Below are positions 62,394 through 64,000 of a stretch of 64,000 bases of DNA, piece after piece (position 1 is the first letter of the stretch; each line of letters starts with the position of its first letter). The translations under genes and the position numbers were made by a program. The notes under the pieces were generated by a model. It was not told the DNA's origin. It ran no database searches and was given only the letters and a program-made list of their open reading frames with translations. Source of the stretch: Modestobacter roseus (GTDB lineage Bacteria > Actinomycetota > Actinomycetes > Mycobacteriales > Geodermatophilaceae); assembly GCF_007994135.1 (NCBI RefSeq), contig NZ_VLKF01000001.1, positions 3,968,001 to 4,032,000 on the forward strand, read 5' to 3'.

Positions 62394-63512
62394 GTGACCA
62401 CCGTCAGCTCGGCGAGCCCGGCGCTCACCGGCAAGGACCCGGCCAACCGGCTCTACGGCCCGTTGCCCGACGTGAGCGGGGAGGCCGGCTACGAGGAGGA
62501 CCACCCCGCGCGGGTGGGCTTCTTCACCGACACCTCGGTCTGCATCGGCTGCAAGGCCTGCGAGGTCGCCTGCAAGGAGTGGAACACGCTCCCGATGGAC
62601 GACGCGAACGGCCAGCGGGACGCGATGGGCCTGTCCGGGATGTCCTACGACAACACCGGGATGCTCGGCGCCAACTCCTGGCGGCACGTGGCCTTCGTGG
62701 AGCAGAGCCGCCCGGTCGACCTGCCGATGCCGGGCGTCGGGCTGCCGGGCGCCGGTGGCACGGGCGCGGCTGCTCCGGCGGCCGGCGGCTGCGGGAGCGG
62801 CGGGGGCTGCGGGAGCGGCTCCGGCGACCCGCACGCCACCTCGGCCGGCGGGAACGCCGACGGTGTCGGCATGGCCCAGTCCAGCGTGCTGAACGCCGAG
62901 GCGCTCAGCGAGTTCGACCCGCAGACCGGCCAGTCCGGCGACCGGGAGATCCGCTGGCTGATGTCCTCCGACGTGTGCAAGCACTGCACGCACGCCGGTT
63001 GCCTGGACGTCTGCCCGACCGGGGCGCTGTTCCGCACCGAGTTCGGCACCGTGGTCGTGCAGGGCGACATCTGCAACGGCTGCGGCTACTGCGTGCCGGC
63101 CTGCCCCTACGGCGTCATCGACAAGCGAGAGGACGACGGCCGGGTCTTCAAGTGCACGATGTGCTACGACCGCCTGACCGACGGGCTGCAGCCGGCCTGC
63201 GCCACCGCGTGCCCGACCCAGTCGATCCAGTTCGGCGACCTCGACGAGCTGCAGGCCCGGGCCGACGCCCGGCTGGCCACGCTGAAGGAGCAGGGCGTGC
63301 AGACCGCCCGGCTCTACGGGCGCGACGAGGCCGACGGCGTCGGCGGCGTGGGGGCGTTCTTCCTGCTGCTCGACGAGCCGGAGGTCTACGGCTTCCCGCC
63401 GGACCCGATCGTCACCACCCGGAACCTGCCGGCGATGTGGAAGGCGGCCGCCGCGGGGGCCGCGATGATCGTCGGCGTCGTGGCCTCGGCCTTCGTCGGG
63501 AGGAAGGGCTGA
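62394..63512 (+). CDS. fdhB: Formate dehydrogenase iron-sulfur (beta) subunit
   Basis: A 372-residue electron-transfer subunit with four cysteine clusters for 4Fe-4S centres: CIGCKACEVACKEW (about residue 50), CKHCTHAGCLDVCPTGAL, CNGCGYCVPACPYG, and CTMCYDRL...CATACPT. A Gly/Ser-rich insertion with extra cysteines, GGCGSGGGCGSGSG, lies at about 129-142. A single C-terminal membrane helix (AAAGAAMIVGVVASAFVG) anchors it. GTG 62394 follows GAGGAG. It passes electrons from FdhA to the membrane subunit and overlaps that gene by one base (TGATG). Confidence 0.93.
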   Translation: MTTVSSASPALTGKDPANRLYGPLPDVSGEAGYEEDHPARVGFFTDTSVCIGCKACEVACKEWNTLPMDDANGQRDAMGLSGMSYDNTGMLGANSWRHVAFVEQSRPVDLPMPGVGLPGAGGTGAAAPAAGGCGSGGGCGSGSGDPHATSAGGNADGVGMAQSSVLNAEALSEFDPQTGQSGDREIRWLMSSDVCKHCTHAGCLDVCPTGALFRTEFGTVVVQGDICNGCGYCVPACPYGVIDKREDDGRVFKCTMCYDRLTDGLQPACATACPTQSIQFGDLDELQARADARLATLKEQGVQTARLYGRDEADGVGGVGAFFLLLDEPEVYGFPPDPIVTTRNLPAMWKAAAAGAAMIVGVVASAFVGRKG

Positions 63513-64000
63513 TGGCCGGCGAGCCGGAGAACGAGACGACGACGGGCGCGACGCCCGGCGAGGCGCCGATGACGCCGGGCGCCGGTGGCTGGCACCGTGC
63601 CGGCGGCGAGGACCTGACCCGCCCGAAGCGGAAGCGCCGTCGCGGCGGTGGCGGCTGGGGCAGCGGCAACCGCGAGGCGGCGATGGTGCCGGACGCGGAG
63701 TTCAGCTCCTACTACGGCCGGCAGATCATCAAGTCACCGGTCTGGAAGAACCCCGAGGTCCCGATCTACTTCTTCCTCGGCGGAGCCGCGGGCACGGCGT
63801 CGGTGATCGCGGCGCTGGCCGAGTTCACCGGACGGCAGAAGCTGGCCCGCAACGCCGAGTACACCGCCGGCGTCGGTGCGCTCGCCTCGGTCGTGCTGCT
63901 CATCGACGACCTGGGCCGGCCGGAGCGGTTCCTGCACATGCTGCGGGTGTTCAAGCCGACCTCCCCGCTGTCGGTCGGGTCGTACATCCTGTCCCCGTTC
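63512..64000 (+). CDS. nrfD: NrfD-like membrane subunit of formate dehydrogenase, partial
   Basis: The gene starts at ATG 63512, sharing a base with the fdhB stop, and is cut by the window end after 163 codons. About 65 residues of charged N-terminus (Lys/Arg-rich) precede YYGRQIIKSPVWKNPEVPIYFFLGGAAGTASVIAAL and DDLGRPERFLHMLRVFKPTSPLSVGSYIL, diagnostic of NrfD/PsrC quinone-reactive membrane proteins. It should deliver electrons to menaquinone. This type of module contrasts with cytochrome-b type FdnI. Confidence 0.9.
   Translation, partial: MAGEPENETTTGATPGEAPMTPGAGGWHRAGGEDLTRPKRKRRRGGGGWGSGNREAAMVPDAEFSSYYGRQIIKSPVWKNPEVPIYFFLGGAAGTASVIAALAEFTGRQKLARNAEYTAGVGALASVVLLIDDLGRPERFLHMLRVFKPTSPLSVGSYILSPF

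Overview
The window comes from a very GC-rich actinobacterium with frequent GTG starts and tightly overlapping genes. I infer a member of the Geodermatophilaceae (Blastococcus / Geodermatophilus / Modestobacter type). The strongest hint is at the right-hand end. A formate dehydrogenase gene carries an in-frame TAG exactly where the catalytic Cys/Sec belongs. Eleven bases later comes a hairpin whose loop matches the bacterial SECIS loop of E. coli fdhF. UAG-directed selenocysteine has been described in Geodermatophilus and Blastococcus (known from the literature, recalled from memory). This is the most interesting system in the window, and I annotate fdhA as one intact selenoprotein gene rather than as two fragments.

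Layout. 1-132: tail of an aldehyde dehydrogenase. 289-5993: a five-gene peptide-type ABC importer (binding protein, two permeases, two ATPases), with a tandem 84-bp repeat inserted at the start of the first ATPase gene. 5998-7611: a phospholipase D-family protein on the minus strand. 7856-9184: a class E sortase, a small membrane protein and an N-terminally incomplete DUF192 protein. 9203-11191: a SUV3-like RNA helicase. 11503-15250: two paralogous LAxTG surface proteins, plausible substrates of the sortase; the second is frameshifted in a glycine-rich tract. 15340-15427: tRNA-Ser(UGA). 15654-20261: a large secreted nuclease / 5'-nucleotidase fusion behind a PHO-box-like site. 20429-24706: two paralogous GGDEL-type membrane GGDEF proteins flanking a Ktr-type potassium uptake pair.

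24742-36806 looks like a polysaccharide locus: a Wzz/BY-kinase-like protein, a GT2 glycosyltransferase, a Wzy-like polymerase, a Wzx-like flippase and a WecG/TagA/CpsF transferase. It is interrupted by a 1920-residue secreted protein with six 40-residue FG-GAP-like repeats, three pectinesterase domains and an SGNH esterase domain. 36837-38552: a geranylgeranyl-reductase-family flavoprotein and a LOG-family protein. 38760-41032: a Tat-exported PHP phosphoesterase with a His-rich leader, coupled to a small CC..GH-tailed protein. 41099-48146: small metabolic and regulatory genes (VOC, NUDIX, Pr6Pr, EEP nuclease, menB, two TetR regulators, DUF5946, HAD). 48199-49194: glucosyl-3-phosphoglycerate synthase.

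49364-58296 (minus strand) is a chain of five genes, each overlapping the next by 1-4 bases: two c-di-GMP turnover proteins with complementary active and decayed domains, a metallo-beta-lactamase-fold hydrolase, a DedA protein and a membrane-anchored alkaline-phosphatase-like protein. 58381-58824: a DUF5313 protein. 59021-64000: the formate dehydrogenase operon (selenoprotein alpha, iron-sulfur beta, NrfD-like membrane subunit cut by the window end). Strong intrinsic hairpins separate several transcription units. No rRNA, CRISPR array, transposase or prophage was seen.
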